A stretch of DNA of 64,000 bases, taken from Woeseiaceae bacterium. Its GTDB lineage: Bacteria > Pseudomonadota > Gammaproteobacteria > Steroidobacterales > Woeseiaceae. Location of the stretch: the NCBI GenBank assembly GCA_028277185.1, contig JANQGQ010000018.1, positions 310,001 to 374,000 on the forward strand, in the 5' to 3' direction. Made by a program: the position numbers and the translations under genes. Below the pieces are notes generated by a model. It was not told where the DNA came from, searched no databases, and worked only from the letters and a program-made list of their open reading frames with translations. The stretch's first letter is position 1. Every line of letters begins with the position of its first letter. Shown piece by piece: positions 63,291 through 64,000 of the stretch.

Positions 63291-64000
63291 CTAGCCGGCC
63301 CGCTCGAGACGGCCCTTGACGGCCGCGCCGCTGCCGCCGCGACCGCGCGCCTTCGCGCGGTACATGGCCTCGTCGGCCTCCCGGAGAAGCCCGGTCAGCG
63401 TGCTGGCGTTCTTCGGATACAGCGCCAGGCCGATGCTTGCAGAGCAGTTCAGCGTCTCGTCGCCGACGCGATACGGTTCCTCGAGCGACTCCGTAAGCCG
63501 TTCCGCAAGCCGCTCGATGGCTTCCGAACCCACGTCCGGGACCAGCGCGACGAATTCGTCGCCACCGTGCCGGCCGATGATGTCGCAAGACCTGAGACTC
63601 TTCCGCAGGCGTTCGGCGGCGATCGTCAGAAGCTGATCGCCCGCATCGTGACCGCATTCGTCATTGATCTGCTTGAATTCGTTCAGGTCGACGAACAGGA
63701 GCGCGCCGGTCGCATCGTCGTGGCTCTCTTTGAGACGCTGCGACGCATGCCGTTCGAAGCCGCGCCGGTTGAGGACACCGGTGAGCGGGTCCGACCAGGC
63801 AATTGCCTCCATGTGCTGTTCCTTCGCCTTGCGGTCGGTGATGTCGACGATCGTCAATGCGTAGTCTTCGCCTACCGGTTCCGCAATCATCTGCAGACAA
63901 CGGCGGGCGCCGGGCGGTCCGTTCAGCGCTTCGATGTCGACGCTCTTCAGATCGGCGATTGCGCGTTCGAAGCGGGCCTCGGTGCGCTTGCGTTCTTCTG
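63291..64000 (-). CDS. GGDEF-domain diguanylate cyclase (5' end outside window)
   Basis: The frame runs off the right edge. The visible part ends a PAS-like sensor (EPVGEDYALTIVDITDRKAKEQ) followed by a GGDEF domain: DPLTGVLNRRGFER, LLFVDLNEFKQINDECGHDAGD (in parts) and RHGGDEFVALVP with the intact GGDEF. It makes cyclic di-GMP. The I-site RxxD is not apparent, so product inhibition may be absent. The sensor domain lies outside the window. Confidence 0.9.
   Translation of the reverse strand, partial: EERKRTEARFERAIADLKSVDIEALNGPPGARRCLQMIAEPVGEDYALTIVDITDRKAKEQHMEAIAWSDPLTGVLNRRGFERHASQRLKESHDDATGALLFVDLNEFKQINDECGHDAGDQLLTIAAERLRKSLRSCDIIGRHGGDEFVALVPDVGSEAIERLAERLTESLEEPYRVGDETLNCSASIGLALYPKNASTLTGLLREADEAMYRAKARGRGGSGAAVKGRLERAG

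Overview
The window is a GC-rich (roughly 60-65%), densely packed bacterial chromosome segment. Gene content and order point to a free-living gammaproteobacterium outside the Enterobacterales: dsbD-tlpA, aroQ-accB-accC-prmA, a zinc-ribbon/DUF3426 gene, dusB-fis-purH-purD, and rhlB divergent from trxA-rho. Outer-membrane features (TonB receptor, many lipoprotein signals, OmpA-type protein) confirm a Gram-negative cell. Genus cannot be fixed by eye. I saw no tRNA, rRNA, CRISPR array or intact insertion sequence.

Layout. 1-1468: end of dsbD and a TlpA thioredoxin. 1522-6208: accessory block with a HEPN/nucleotidyltransferase toxin-antitoxin pair (operator-like dyads in its promoter) and a TonB receptor divergent from a beta-propeller phytase lipoprotein. 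6304-15586: housekeeping run (aroQ, accBC, prmA, DUF3426, dusB, fis, purHD). 15590-20396: moeA, SIMPL, GNAT, DUF5996, a 52-codon coupled ORF and chrA. 20463-23851: rho-trxA / rhlB. 23892-29158: nucleotidase, cysQ, YdcH-like, trhO, plsB.

29201-34622, minus strand: the most unusual part. A complete-looking contractile-tail sheath protein stands alone, without tube, baseplate or other injection-system genes, followed at once by two membrane-associated GTPases, then an alkyltransferase-like protein, a small hydrolase and a small lipoprotein, joined by short overlaps. I consider this sheath-GTPase-GTPase cassette the best candidate for an undescribed system.

34765-45873: PLP enzyme, L,D-transpeptidase with a coupled 49-aa protein, methyltransferase, M48 protease, sohB, lipA, OmpA-family protein, hydrolase, HAD phosphatase, a second toxin-antitoxin pair whose toxin is frameshifted, and gloA. 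46066-52999: a full moxR/DUF58/DUF4381/BatA/BatB-C/BatD cluster on the minus strand. 53102-64000: lipoprotein and DUF192, aromatic aminotransferase, HiPIP, a zinc peptidase, SYLF protein, Bcr/CflA transporter, nitroreductase, an ADP/ATP-carrier-like protein, a stand-alone Lrp ligand domain, a peroxiredoxin-like protein and a GGDEF protein cut by the right edge.

Recurring theme: several genes lack a conventional start region. Two (dusB and a methyltransferase) have no ATG/GTG/TTG at the homologous N-terminus and seem to use CTG, and both toxin-antitoxin operons have promoters placed so that the mRNA would be nearly leaderless.
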